Shown here in pieces: positions 9,694 through 19,161 of a stretch of DNA of 32,964 nt. The stretch is from NCBI GenBank assembly GCA_937871625.1, contig CALMRD010000408.1, forward strand, positions 1 through 32,964. Direction: 5' to 3'. Source of the stretch: an uncultured Bacteroidales bacterium (GTDB taxonomy: Bacteria > Bacteroidota > Bacteroidia > Bacteroidales > VadinHA17). The notes under the pieces were generated by a model. It searched no databases and was not told the origin of the DNA. It worked only from the letters and a program-made list of their open reading frames with translations. Numbering within the stretch: position 1 is the stretch's first letter; every line of letters begins with the position of its first letter. The position numbers and the translations under genes were made by a program.

Positions 9694-9772
9694 TAAACTT
9701 ACTACACAAATGTAATTAGTATGATGACTTACATCTAAGGATAAATGAAGATACTACAAATGCGATTTTTTC

Positions 9773-12679
9773 CTACAAATTAAGAATATGGGTGGTAAGA
9801 TTTGTTTCCCTGCTAATACCCATCTTTTTTCTGACCCGGTACCTGCATATCTCCACTCCGCGGACAGAGATATTCATAAGGGGAGCTATCTCTTTGGTGG
9901 TGATGTTCATCTTAAGGAAAGCACAGAGTCTCAACTCTGTAGGCGTAAGGGTCGGGTATTTGTCCTTGAGGCGGTTAAGAAACTCCTCGTGCACTTCATC
10001 AAATGCTCTTGCGAACACTTCCATCTGGTTATTGTTGTCAACCTCCCTGTTTATCCTGGAATAGAGATCACTTATCCTGCTCCCGGTTGTATTATCCCTG
10101 CAGATTGATTTAATGATAGTGAGTTCCTCCTTCAGTGTAAGCAGAAACTCATTTTTTCTGACCAGGTTCATGGCTTCATTTGCCAGCTCCTTGTCGCGTT
10201 GTATCATCTCTGCCCTGAGCTTCTCGTTGCGAATTCTGATTATCTCCTTTTCTGCTTCAAGAGCCTGCCTGATGTACTCCTGCTCCTTCTCCGCATAAAT
10301 GCGCTGACTGTTAATTCGCTCCCTTCTCTTTGACAGCTCAATGCGCCAGTTGACGAATCTTACAAGAAAGAGAACGAGGCTCAGCAACGCAATTATGTAG
10401 CCCAGATAAGCTGCAGGCGACTTGTACCACGGGTGTTCAATCACAAACTCCACTCCGTCAGGCAGACTCTCTCTCCCCAGCATATCTCTTGCCTTTACCC
10501 TGAAGGTATACCTTCCGTCAGGCAGGTTGGAATACTCCTTGGTGGAAGACCTGTCCCATGCTGACCATTTATCATCAAATCCCTCCAGCATGCAACTGTA
10601 TTCTGTATTGCCGGCGTTGGCGTAAAGAGGCGACGTGAAGGTGAACCTGATAACATTATTGTGATACCTGAAGCTGCAGGGCTTATCCTGCCTGTAATCC
10701 TTGCCATTACCTCTGCCAAAGTAAAATACCGTATCCTCATGTAGTGCCTCAGCCCTGACAATATAAGCTGAAAACTCCTGATAACCTGATGAAGTATGTG
10801 TGGCCGAATAGTGTGCAAAACCGTCTTCCGTTCCAAAAAAGAGATGTTCTGACGAATATGAATAGACCGATTCAAAACCGATGATGAACTTACCGGTGAG
10901 AGGCAGGAATGGTGTTGCAAGATGCTTGTAGGTACTATCTTCCTGTAACCTGAACACCCCCGCCCTGTTTTCGGAAACATACCAGATATTCCCGTACTGG
11001 TCCTCCATAAGATAGGAGAACCCCACAACCGGACTGAGGAGCCTGTTGAGTCGGACAGATCTTGTAAACCTGTCCTCTTCAGGCAGATACTCGAAAAGTC
11101 CGGCCTCGGACAGCACAACTATCTTATCCCTTATCCTGCTGATGACAAGGCCATAGTCTGAAGGCAGGCCATCATCTGAGTTATAGAACCTGTAAGATGA
11201 GACAGTATCCGGCCTGCTGCCCAGGCGAATCCTGTAGATACCCTTGAAGCCATGGCTCATCCAGAGGTCTCCAGCCTCATCCTCCTCAAATACCCGGAAT
11301 GATTCGCCGAAGCCCTCTATTCTTCCTGAGAACTTCCAGGTTCCCTCCTGCCACCTGAAAAGTATGATGCCACTGAAGGTCCCCCCTGCCAGGTAACCCG
11401 GGTGGCTGCTCAACTCGTGATATTTCCACCCGCCCGGAATATTGCTGATGAGCCTGGCCCGGTCGCCCTCTACAATAAAGGTTCCCTTATTATGGCCACA
11501 GAAAAGGATATCCCTGTGAACACTCAGGTGCCAGACCTGACCGTCAGTACCCTCGATCATCCTGTAATCCTCGTCCGCACCCACTCTCCCCCATGATTTC
11601 ACGTACAGGCCCTGGTTGGTCCCGAGGTAAATATTCCCGTCATGAATAACGGTGGCATAGCCGGCGCCAAAACCCTCCGAGTTCTGTATGAAGGTGACAG
11701 GAGAATTAACTGTCAGATAATCAATGCCTTTGTTCAGGAGAAGCCAGAGATTACCTGCAAGGTCTGAAAAGACATTCAGTATCGTGTTGTCCTGCAATCC
11801 CCTTTTTTTATTAATCTGCTGGATTATGTTTCCCTGACTGTCGACGATCATCAAGCCGTTGAGTATTGTACCGATTGCATAGTAGTCATCGTGCAGGCTG
11901 ACTGCACTGAATATCTGGTCGCGTATCAGCATCATGCTGGCAGGCACGTTCCATCTCACAAGCTCCCGGCCGTCATAGATGAAAAGTCCCCGGTCGGGTG
12001 TACAGACAAGGATCTCGTTGTCATCACCCTTCGGCATCAGGGAGATGATCTCCTCACCTTCCAGAATAGCGCAACCCTCAATCTCTGCCAGCGCGGTGCC
12101 GTCATATTCCATCAACCCGTTCTCAGCATCGTTGAAAATGAGTCTGCCACGTACAGTAAATGAATTCTGAAATCTCGAGGGAGCCTTGAGAACGGCGACA
12201 GGACTTCCCTCTTTGAAAAAGTAGGCGGCATCGTAGGTCTGAAAAACAATTTTATCCCTGTACTTGCAAATATGCCATACATCGTCAAAATTCCGGTTCT
12301 CTTCAGGAATTAGATCACGGAGGGATTTGAATGTCATCTGCCCGCTGGCTGACCAGACCATTTTTCCCAGGTCATTATAGGCGCCGATGTAAATATCTCC
12401 CGGCTCGTCAATGTATACTGACCTTACCATGGACCGGTTTGGCATGCTGTATATCTGCCAGTGCTCGCCGTCAAAGACCAGGAGTCCGTCATTGTTGGCA
12501 AAGTACATGAACCCCCGTCCGTCCTGTGCGGCGCTCCAGTTCTGGGTGCCGCCGCGGTAGTCATCCTTCGTGAAATTGCGGATGTATGGAGTGCCGATAT
12601 TCTTAATCTCCCCGGCAGCCACCGCTCCTATCAGGAAGAGAAGCTGCAACACCGCTGCAAATCGTCGTACCACGGTCAC
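9773..12679 (-). CDS. Membrane-tethered transcriptional regulator (beta-propeller / Y_Y_Y / TM / coiled coil / LuxR-type HTH)
   Basis: 968 aa; N-terminal signal; propeller-like repeats; Y_Y_Y motif (EYSCMLEGFDDKWSAWDRSSTKEYSNLPDGRYTFRVKARD); TM (AAYLGYIIALLSLVLFLV); C-terminal HTH (LTPTELRLCAFLKMNITTKEIAPLMNISVRGVEICRYRVRKKMGI). Directly upstream of susC. Confidence 0.92.
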   Translation of the reverse strand: MTVVRRFAAVLQLLFLIGAVAAGEIKNIGTPYIRNFTKDDYRGGTQNWSAAQDGRGFMYFANNDGLLVFDGEHWQIYSMPNRSMVRSVYIDEPGDIYIGAYNDLGKMVWSASGQMTFKSLRDLIPEENRNFDDVWHICKYRDKIVFQTYDAAYFFKEGSPVAVLKAPSRFQNSFTVRGRLIFNDAENGLMEYDGTALAEIEGCAILEGEEIISLMPKGDDNEILVCTPDRGLFIYDGRELVRWNVPASMMLIRDQIFSAVSLHDDYYAIGTILNGLMIVDSQGNIIQQINKKRGLQDNTILNVFSDLAGNLWLLLNKGIDYLTVNSPVTFIQNSEGFGAGYATVIHDGNIYLGTNQGLYVKSWGRVGADEDYRMIEGTDGQVWHLSVHRDILFCGHNKGTFIVEGDRARLISNIPGGWKYHELSSHPGYLAGGTFSGIILFRWQEGTWKFSGRIEGFGESFRVFEEDEAGDLWMSHGFKGIYRIRLGSRPDTVSSYRFYNSDDGLPSDYGLVISRIRDKIVVLSEAGLFEYLPEEDRFTRSVRLNRLLSPVVGFSYLMEDQYGNIWYVSENRAGVFRLQEDSTYKHLATPFLPLTGKFIIGFESVYSYSSEHLFFGTEDGFAHYSATHTSSGYQEFSAYIVRAEALHEDTVFYFGRGNGKDYRQDKPCSFRYHNNVIRFTFTSPLYANAGNTEYSCMLEGFDDKWSAWDRSSTKEYSNLPDGRYTFRVKARDMLGRESLPDGVEFVIEHPWYKSPAAYLGYIIALLSLVLFLVRFVNWRIELSKRRERINSQRIYAEKEQEYIRQALEAEKEIIRIRNEKLRAEMIQRDKELANEAMNLVRKNEFLLTLKEELTIIKSICRDNTTGSRISDLYSRINREVDNNNQMEVFARAFDEVHEEFLNRLKDKYPTLTPTELRLCAFLKMNITTKEIAPLMNISVRGVEICRYRVRKKMGISRETNLTTHILNL

Positions 12680-12750
12680 TCTTTTAATTGACCAAATTAT
12701 AATTTTTATCAGCTTCCTGCGAGTTGCGGTTTAATTTTTTTATTTTTAGG

Positions 12751-12758
12751 TATATTTG
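12751..12758 (+). promoter_or_regulatory. -7 element TATATTTG upstream of the arginine decarboxylase gene
   Basis: Exact match to TAnnTTTG 48 bp before the ATG at 12807; no well-spaced -33 element. Confidence 0.4.
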
Positions 12759-12806
12759 CCATGATCCGGAATTACCCGGCATGTAACCTAAACATTGTTG
12801 CGCAAA

Positions 12807-13334
12807 ATGGTCAAAGTTACCAACAACAGGATCCCTCATGAATTTTTTGTAACCAAAGGTTCAGGATGCAGTGAATATGCCCTCCACCCCGGATCATACC
12901 ATATGGCACTGTACGATGCAGGCATCGCCGAATACAACATCATGAACTACTCGTCAGTGCTGCCGGCTTCGGCGAAGCTGCTGACTCTTGATGAGATCGA
13001 CATGCCGCCATACGGCTCCGAATTGTGTACCATCATGGCAGTGGCCAACGGGTATTACGGTGAGCACATTTCAGCGGGAATCATATTTGCATGGATGTAT
13101 ACTGACGAGACCTGTGAGGAGAAGGTAGGAGGGCTGGTCTGTGAACTGGCAGGTTACTTTGACATGGAAGCTCTTGAGGAGAGACTGTATACGGTACTGA
13201 ATGACCTTCATGACAGGACCTTCTCACAGTACTATCTCGGTGAGCCTGCTGTCATCAGGGAGTCACTGACGATAGATAAGAGATACGGAACAGCCCTGGT
13301 GGCTCTTTGCTTTGTAAATTTTACCCAGGGATGA
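12807..13334 (+). CDS. Pyruvoyl-dependent arginine decarboxylase (PvlArgDC)
   Basis: IPHEFFVTKGSGCSEYALHPGSYHMALYDAGIAEYNIMNYSSVLPASAKLL resembles the family pattern, including the Ser-Ser self-cleavage site (xSSxLP). The track ORF starts at a TTG (12795); ATG at 12807 is the more likely start. Confidence 0.85.
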   Translation: MVKVTNNRIPHEFFVTKGSGCSEYALHPGSYHMALYDAGIAEYNIMNYSSVLPASAKLLTLDEIDMPPYGSELCTIMAVANGYYGEHISAGIIFAWMYTDETCEEKVGGLVCELAGYFDMEALEERLYTVLNDLHDRTFSQYYLGEPAVIRESLTIDKRYGTALVALCFVNFTQG

Positions 13335-13393
13335 TGACAGGGAATTTTTCGCCCGGCTGAAAATAAGCAGAGGAACTGCAATAAACGCCTGCC

Positions 13394-13948
13394 ATGAGCA
13401 GACCATCCAAACTGATCAGTTTCTTTATGCCACCGCCCCGATGGCGTATCCCGGTCATCGTGACAGTTGGCATATTCACAGGTCTCTTTTTCCTGCTGCT
13501 GAAGATTTCCAACGCAACCTCATATCTGTCAGATGACCCCAGGGTCTGCATCAACTGCCATATTATGACGCCGCAGTTCGCCACCTGGTCGCACAGTGCC
13601 CATCGTGCCGTCACTGACTGCAACGAGTGCCATGTGCCTCATGACAGCTTTATAAGAAAATATTACTTCAAGGCGTCCGACGGACTACGACACTCCACGG
13701 TCTTCACCCTGCGCAACGAACCGCAGGCCATCTATATCAGGGAGGCCGGCAGGAATGTAGTGCAGGAGAACTGCCTCCGCTGCCATGCCTCACTCTTCAG
13801 TGACGGCCCGGGAATGCCAGCCGAAGCCATGGCGGGCAGGCGCGACAGGCAGTGTCTCGACTGTCATCGCTATACGCCTCACGACAGGGTCAACAGCATC
13901 TCCTCAACGCCCTTCGCCATAACCCCCTCTCTCAAGGATAACCTTTAG
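13394..13948 (+). CDS. nrfH: Cytochrome c nitrite reductase small subunit NrfH (NapC/NirT family)
   Basis: N-terminal TM and four CxxCH motifs: CINCH, CNECH, CLRCH, CLDCH; directly upstream of nrfA. Confidence 0.92.
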   Translation: MSRPSKLISFFMPPPRWRIPVIVTVGIFTGLFFLLLKISNATSYLSDDPRVCINCHIMTPQFATWSHSAHRAVTDCNECHVPHDSFIRKYYFKASDGLRHSTVFTLRNEPQAIYIREAGRNVVQENCLRCHASLFSDGPGMPAEAMAGRRDRQCLDCHRYTPHDRVNSISSTPFAITPSLKDNL

Positions 13949-13970
13949 CTAACTCCCAATACCCACACCT

Positions 13971-15437
13971 ATGACAAGCATCAAGGACCAAATATCAAAA
14001 AAACCGTGGCTGGGCTGGATACTGTTCCTGGCAACCGTTGCAGTGGTGTTCTTCCTCGGTATGCTCGCTTCATCAGTTGTTGAAAGACGCAGTGAAGCAA
14101 AGTATGCCTACCGCCCGCCGACCGACCTGCAGCCATTTGAGACTGACAACAGCGTCTGGGGTAAGTTCTATCCACGTGAATATCAGTCGTGGCTGATGAC
14201 CGCCGACACCTCATTCCGCAGCAAATATGCAGGCAGCAAGCCACTTGATATCCTGACCACTGACCCCGAACTGGTTGTGCTCTGGGCGGGCTACTCATTC
14301 TCAAAGGACTATAAGCAGGCAAGAGGACACTACTATGCCATTGAAGATAACAGGAACACGCTGCGAACCGGGGGGCCTCTCTCACCTGATGCCGGCCCCC
14401 AGCCTGCAACATGCTGGACATGCAAGAGTCCTGATGTGCCCCGTATGATAAACCAGATGGGTGCCGCGAGCTTCTACAGCTCCACCTGGGCATCGCTTGG
14501 ACATGAGATTACCAGCACTATCGGTTGCGGCGACTGTCATAATCCTGAGGATATGACACTCACCATCACCCGCCCGGCTCTCAGGGAGGCCTTTGAGCGC
14601 CAGGGCCGAAACATAAGCGATGCGGGACACCAGGAGATGCGCAGCCTCGTGTGTGCACAGTGCCATGTGGAATACTATTTCAGGGGAGAGGGCAAATACC
14701 TTACCTTCCCGTGGGATGAGGGGATGACTGCCGGTGACATGGAAAAATACTACGACAATTATGAGTACACTGACTGGACCCACGCCATCAGCAAGGCTCC
14801 TATGCTTAAGGCTCAGCATCCCGACTATGAACTGTTCAAAACAGGTATTCATGCCCGGCGCGGTGTGGCCTGTGCCGACTGCCACATGCCATACATTGCC
14901 GAGGGTGGGGTTAAATACACCAGCCACCATGTGCAGAGCCCGCTCAACATGATCTCCACAACATGCTCAGTATGTCACAGGCAGAGTGAGGAGGAGCTGA
15001 TGAACAATGTCTATGAGAGGCAGGATAAGATTGCTGAACTGAGAAACTACCTCGAAGAGATACTTGTGGTTGCACATTATGAGGCCAGGGCTGCCTGGGA
15101 GGCAGGAGCCGATGACAAAACCATGGAGCCGGTGCTAAGGCTCATAAGGCAGGCACAGTGGAGATGGGACTTCTGTGCCGCCAGCCATGGCGGTTCATTT
15201 CATGCCCCCCTTGAAATGGCCTCGGTTCTTGGCAACGGCATCATGAAAGGACTGGAAGCCCGGATTGACCTCGCTTCAATACTGACAGCAAAGGGAGTCA
15301 GGGAAGTCACCCTGCCCGACATCTCTTCAAAGGCTGATGCACAGAGATCTATAGGACTTGACATAGAAGCCCTGATAAGGGAAAAGGAGGAGTTTAAAAA
15401 ACAGGTATTGCCCCTCTGGGATAAGGCCTCCGTCTGA
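13971..15437 (+). CDS. nrfA: Ammonia-forming cytochrome c nitrite reductase NrfA
   Basis: Catalytic CWTCK plus four CxxCH (CGDCH, CAQCH, CADCH, CSVCH); KAQHPDYELFKTGIHARRGVACADCHMPY and SHHVQSPLN segments. Confidence 0.96.
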   Translation: MTSIKDQISKKPWLGWILFLATVAVVFFLGMLASSVVERRSEAKYAYRPPTDLQPFETDNSVWGKFYPREYQSWLMTADTSFRSKYAGSKPLDILTTDPELVVLWAGYSFSKDYKQARGHYYAIEDNRNTLRTGGPLSPDAGPQPATCWTCKSPDVPRMINQMGAASFYSSTWASLGHEITSTIGCGDCHNPEDMTLTITRPALREAFERQGRNISDAGHQEMRSLVCAQCHVEYYFRGEGKYLTFPWDEGMTAGDMEKYYDNYEYTDWTHAISKAPMLKAQHPDYELFKTGIHARRGVACADCHMPYIAEGGVKYTSHHVQSPLNMISTTCSVCHRQSEEELMNNVYERQDKIAELRNYLEEILVVAHYEARAAWEAGADDKTMEPVLRLIRQAQWRWDFCAASHGGSFHAPLEMASVLGNGIMKGLEARIDLASILTAKGVREVTLPDISSKADAQRSIGLDIEALIREKEEFKKQVLPLWDKASV

Positions 15438-15474
15438 AACGTTTTTATAACAAAAATCAATAATTAAAGGCATT

Positions 15475-17298
15475 ATGACAGTCAATCATAAGTTATCCCC
15501 TGTTGTTCTTGCCCTGCTGCTGATGCTGTCACCGGCAGCAGGGGGACAATCCGGTCAACACTCCTTTGCCCTGGGTGATGAGGAGTTCCTGCTAGACGGC
15601 GAGCCTTTCCGGATCATCAGCGGGGAGATGCACCCGGGAAGAATACCTGTGGAATACTGGAAGCACCGTATTCAGATGGCCAGGGCGATGGGCTGCAATA
15701 CTATATCTGCATACCTCTTCTGGAACCATCATGAAGCCACGGAAGGTATTTATGATTTTCATACCGCCAACCGTGATATATCACGATTCATTACCACTGC
15801 AGCCGAAGAGGGTATGTGGGTTATCATAAGGCCTGGACCCTACGTCTGTGCCGAGTGGGAATTCGGAGGTATACCGCCCTACCTGCTTCGCAACCCGGAG
15901 CTCAGGATAAGATGTATGGACCCGCATTACATGAAAGCCGCAGAGCGTTATATCTCGCGCCTGGCGGATGTGCTGCGCCCTCATCTCATAACCAACGGCG
16001 GACGGGTACTCATGGTGCAGATAGAGAACGAATACGGCAGCTACGGCAACGACAGAAACTATATGAAAGCCCTTAAGGAGATTTGGGAAAAAAGTGGTAT
16101 AGACGTTCCCTTCTTCACCGGCGACGGGCCAACGCCTTACATGCTTGAGGCGGGGACGCTGCCAGGCTGTGCGGTAGGACTTGATTCCGGCAGCAGCGAA
16201 AAGGACTTTGAGCTGGCACGCAGTATGAACCCTGGCGTGCCTGTCTTCTCCAGCGAGACCTACCCCGGCTGGCTGACACACTGGGGTGAGGATTGGGCAA
16301 GACCTGACACGGCCGCACTGATGCGGGAGGTGAAGTTCCTGATGGATAACCGCAAATCGTTCAACTTCTATGTTATTCACGGCGGCACCAACTTCGGCTT
16401 TACCGCCGGAGCCAACTCGGGTGGCAAGGGCTACGAACCCGACCTTACCAGTTACGACTATGACGCACCCATAGACGAGCAGGGAAGGGCAACACCCAAG
16501 TATATGGCACTGAGGAAACTGATAGGTTCATACCTACCGAAGAAAACCGGGTTGCCCCCCATACCGGAGGCTATTCCTGCCATGAGTTTTTCGGAGACAG
16601 AGCTTTTGCCCCTGACTTCCATATGGGATAACATGCCTGCTCCCGTGAAGTCAGTACAGCCCCGGCCTTTCGAGATGTACGGCCAGGACTACGGGTTCAT
16701 GCTCTATTCCACCCGCCTGATCGGGCATAAGGGCGGAAGACTTAATGTCATTGACCTGCATGACTATGCAACCGTCTTCCTAGACGGCAGGTACATAGGA
16801 ACACTCGACCGCCGCCTCGGGATAAATACTATTGATCTCCCGCGTGGCGAGAACCGGTATCCACTGCTTGAGATTTTCGTCGAAGGGATGGGACGCATAA
16901 ACTTTGCCCATGCGATGATAGACCGAAAGGGCATCACTGACAGAGTGACACTGAACGGCATGACGCTCATGAACTGGGAGGTTTACGGATACCCGATGGA
17001 TGAGGGTTTCATTTCAGGACTGAAGCCGGCAGTGACCTCCGGTGATAAGCCCGGCATCTTCTTCAGGGGCACATTTGATCTGGAGACAACGGCAGATACC
17101 TTTATTGACATGACCAACTTTACCAAGGGTTTTGTATGGGTCAACGGACATAACCTCGGAAGATACTGGGAGATAGGCCCTCAGACCAGACTCTACTGTC
17201 CGGCTCCGTGGCTCAAAACCGGAGAGAATGAGATAATCATTTTCGATATGCACAGGACCACCCCTGGGAGTGTAAGGGGATTCCCTTCAATGTACTGA
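15475..17298 (+). CDS. Glycoside hydrolase family 35 beta-galactosidase
   Basis: Signal peptide; GEMHPGRIPVEYWKHRIQMARAMGCNTISAYLFWNHHE; acid/base VLMVQIENEYGSYG; nucleophile VFSSETYPGWLTHWGE; FNFYVIHGGTNFGFTAGAN. Confidence 0.95.
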   Translation: MTVNHKLSPVVLALLLMLSPAAGGQSGQHSFALGDEEFLLDGEPFRIISGEMHPGRIPVEYWKHRIQMARAMGCNTISAYLFWNHHEATEGIYDFHTANRDISRFITTAAEEGMWVIIRPGPYVCAEWEFGGIPPYLLRNPELRIRCMDPHYMKAAERYISRLADVLRPHLITNGGRVLMVQIENEYGSYGNDRNYMKALKEIWEKSGIDVPFFTGDGPTPYMLEAGTLPGCAVGLDSGSSEKDFELARSMNPGVPVFSSETYPGWLTHWGEDWARPDTAALMREVKFLMDNRKSFNFYVIHGGTNFGFTAGANSGGKGYEPDLTSYDYDAPIDEQGRATPKYMALRKLIGSYLPKKTGLPPIPEAIPAMSFSETELLPLTSIWDNMPAPVKSVQPRPFEMYGQDYGFMLYSTRLIGHKGGRLNVIDLHDYATVFLDGRYIGTLDRRLGINTIDLPRGENRYPLLEIFVEGMGRINFAHAMIDRKGITDRVTLNGMTLMNWEVYGYPMDEGFISGLKPAVTSGDKPGIFFRGTFDLETTADTFIDMTNFTKGFVWVNGHNLGRYWEIGPQTRLYCPAPWLKTGENEIIIFDMHRTTPGSVRGFPSMY

Positions 17299-17303
17299 CA
17301 AGG

Positions 17304-18344
17304 CTAGCTGATACCTGTAATAGCTGAGAGCAGGAAATAGATACCTGCAGCCAGCAGCATCGAAACAGGGATGGTGAGCAGCCAGGCATAAAGCAGGTTT
17401 ATCGTCACACCCCAGCGCACTGCGGTGATCCTTTTCGTCAATCCCACGCCCATGATGGCACCCGTGATTGTGTGGGTCGTGCTCACGGGAATTCCAAAGG
17501 CCTCGGTGCCAAAAAGAAGCACCGCTCCCGCGGTCTCAGCCGCAACACCCTCGAAGGGAGTCAGTTTGGTGATCTTTGTGCCCATGGTCTTGACAATCCT
17601 CCATCCCCCTATGAGAGTGCCGAGTGCAATTGCAGAATAGCATCCGAGCACTATCCAGTGCGGTATGTCATGAACCTTGCCATCGACCATCTCAATATGT
17701 GCCCAGTGCGGAACCTCCTGCATGCCGTGAAAGTAAACCATGAGCGCAGCAGCAATGATCCCCATAACCTTCTGCGCGTCATTGCCGCCGTGTCCCAGGC
17801 TGAAGAGCGCGGATGAGAGAAGCTGAAAACCCTTGAATCGCTTCTCCAGACGGAATGGGTTACCCCTTCGACTGATCCAGAGAAGTAGGATTGAAAGAAA
17901 ATAGGACATGATCATTCCAAGCAGCGGAGCCAGGAAGATGAATGCAGCTATCACCGCAATCTTGCCCGTATGCACAACGTCCAAACCGGTATAGGCTATC
18001 GCTGCTCCGGCAAAACCACCGACGAGAGTATGGGATGAACTGGAGGGTATACCCAGGTACCAGGTAAGCAGGTTCCATATGATGGCGGCAATGATGCCTG
18101 CCAGGATGACCATCAGCGTAATAGCAGAGGTGTCTACAATCTTGGCAATGGTGTCAACAATATGTAGCTCGAAAACAAGATAGGCCAGCCAGTTGAACGC
18201 CGCTGCCCACACAACTGCCTGAAAGGGAGTAAGGACCTTGGTTGAGACCACCGTGGCTATTGAGTTGGCCGCATCATGGAAACCATTGATGAGGTCGAAG
18301 GCAAAGGCCAGGACTATGATGATGATCAGAATTGTAAAATCCAT
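17304..18344 (-). CDS. PiT family inorganic phosphate transporter
   Basis: FDLINGFHDAANSIATVVSTKVLTP and FGIPVSTTHTITGAIMGVG duplicated PiT signatures; SLGHGGNDAQKVMGII. Confidence 0.95.
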   Translation of the reverse strand: MDFTILIIIIVLAFAFDLINGFHDAANSIATVVSTKVLTPFQAVVWAAAFNWLAYLVFELHIVDTIAKIVDTSAITLMVILAGIIAAIIWNLLTWYLGIPSSSSHTLVGGFAGAAIAYTGLDVVHTGKIAVIAAFIFLAPLLGMIMSYFLSILLLWISRRGNPFRLEKRFKGFQLLSSALFSLGHGGNDAQKVMGIIAAALMVYFHGMQEVPHWAHIEMVDGKVHDIPHWIVLGCYSAIALGTLIGGWRIVKTMGTKITKLTPFEGVAAETAGAVLLFGTEAFGIPVSTTHTITGAIMGVGLTKRITAVRWGVTINLLYAWLLTIPVSMLLAAGIYFLLSAITGIS

Positions 18345-18355
18345 CAGGGGCTCTG

Positions 18356-19003
18356 TTAGGCAATTTTGATAATGACGGAAGAGAGAATGTCTGCGACATC
18401 GTCACAGCGGTCAACTGCCTTCTCAAGAGCTGCAAGAACATCCTTCTTCTTGATCAGCTCAATGGCATCACTCTCCTCCTGGAAAAGTTTTGCCAGATAC
18501 CTGTGGTTAATATCATCAGCATGCTCCTCCAGCTCTCCTATCTTCCTGCAGTTATCCTTGTACTTGCTCAGATTCAGCACGTCACGGAGGCCGTTAAAGG
18601 CTGTGTTGATCTCTATTGATGCATCCCGGATGACTTCAGCCATCTCACGGAATTCAGGAGGTACCTCCCTCATCTTGTAGAGATGAGCCTGCTTGGCAGC
18701 ACTGTGTGTCAGATCCAGAACAGAGTCGGTGGCGTGAATAAGTTCAAAGATATCTTCACGGTCAAAGGGTGTTATAAAGGTGCCGCTCAAAGCCTTGTAA
18801 AGATTCCTGGCTATCTGGTCACCGACAAGCTCCGCCTCCTTTATCTTCTGCCCCAGCGCCTCCCTCCTTTCGGGCGACGGTTCATTCATGAATTCAACGA
18901 GTAACTCAGCACCTACAATAAGGTTGGCTGATGCATCCTTGAAGAGAGGATAGAACTTACCCTCCCTGGGTGCGAGAAAGGAGAACACCTTGTCGAGTTT
19001 CAT
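18356..19003 (-). CDS. DUF47 / PhoU-like phosphate transport regulator
   Basis: MKLDKVFSFLAPREGKFYPLFKDASANL...TFITPFDREDIFELIHATDSVLDLTHSAAK; 11 bp upstream of the PiT gene. Track ORF starts at 19036; MKLDK at 19003 is likelier. Confidence 0.9.
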   Translation of the reverse strand: MKLDKVFSFLAPREGKFYPLFKDASANLIVGAELLVEFMNEPSPERREALGQKIKEAELVGDQIARNLYKALSGTFITPFDREDIFELIHATDSVLDLTHSAAKQAHLYKMREVPPEFREMAEVIRDASIEINTAFNGLRDVLNLSKYKDNCRKIGELEEHADDINHRYLAKLFQEESDAIELIKKKDVLAALEKAVDRCDDVADILSSVIIKIA

Positions 19004-19033
19004 CTGATTTCTGAGTATGGTTTTACAACTCCA

Positions 19034-19041
19034 CAAAAGTA
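19034..19041 (-). promoter_or_regulatory. -7 element TACTTTTG upstream of DUF47-PiT
   Basis: Minus-strand TAnnTTTG match about 31 bp upstream of the predicted start at 19003; no clear -33 element. Confidence 0.4.
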
Positions 19042-19161
19042 TACTAATGACTTTAGTCCCGAAAGAACATTTGCGGGAATTTCGCTGAAAGAGATAAAAT
19101 TTATTCTTTAGCTTAGGCTAACATTCGCTATCTTGCACTTCAAATACCACATAAGCAATTC

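Noticed and set aside
10495-11118. 207-aa minus-strand ORF in another frame inside the regulator gene
   Set aside because: Lies entirely within the 968-aa regulator ORF, low-complexity Ser/Arg-rich translation, no recognisable domain; shadow ORF.
14382-14930. 182-aa minus-strand ORF antisense to nrfA
   Set aside because: Fully antisense to a well-supported cytochrome gene; no family features.
15781-16380. 199-aa minus-strand ORF antisense to GH35
   Set aside because: Fully antisense to a clear GH35 gene; no domain recognised.
19047-19080. Short inverted repeats (ACTAA/TTAGT, TCCCG/CGGGA) in the DUF47-MBL intergenic region
   Set aside because: Stems of only about 5 bp, expected by chance; no promoter or terminator context to support function.
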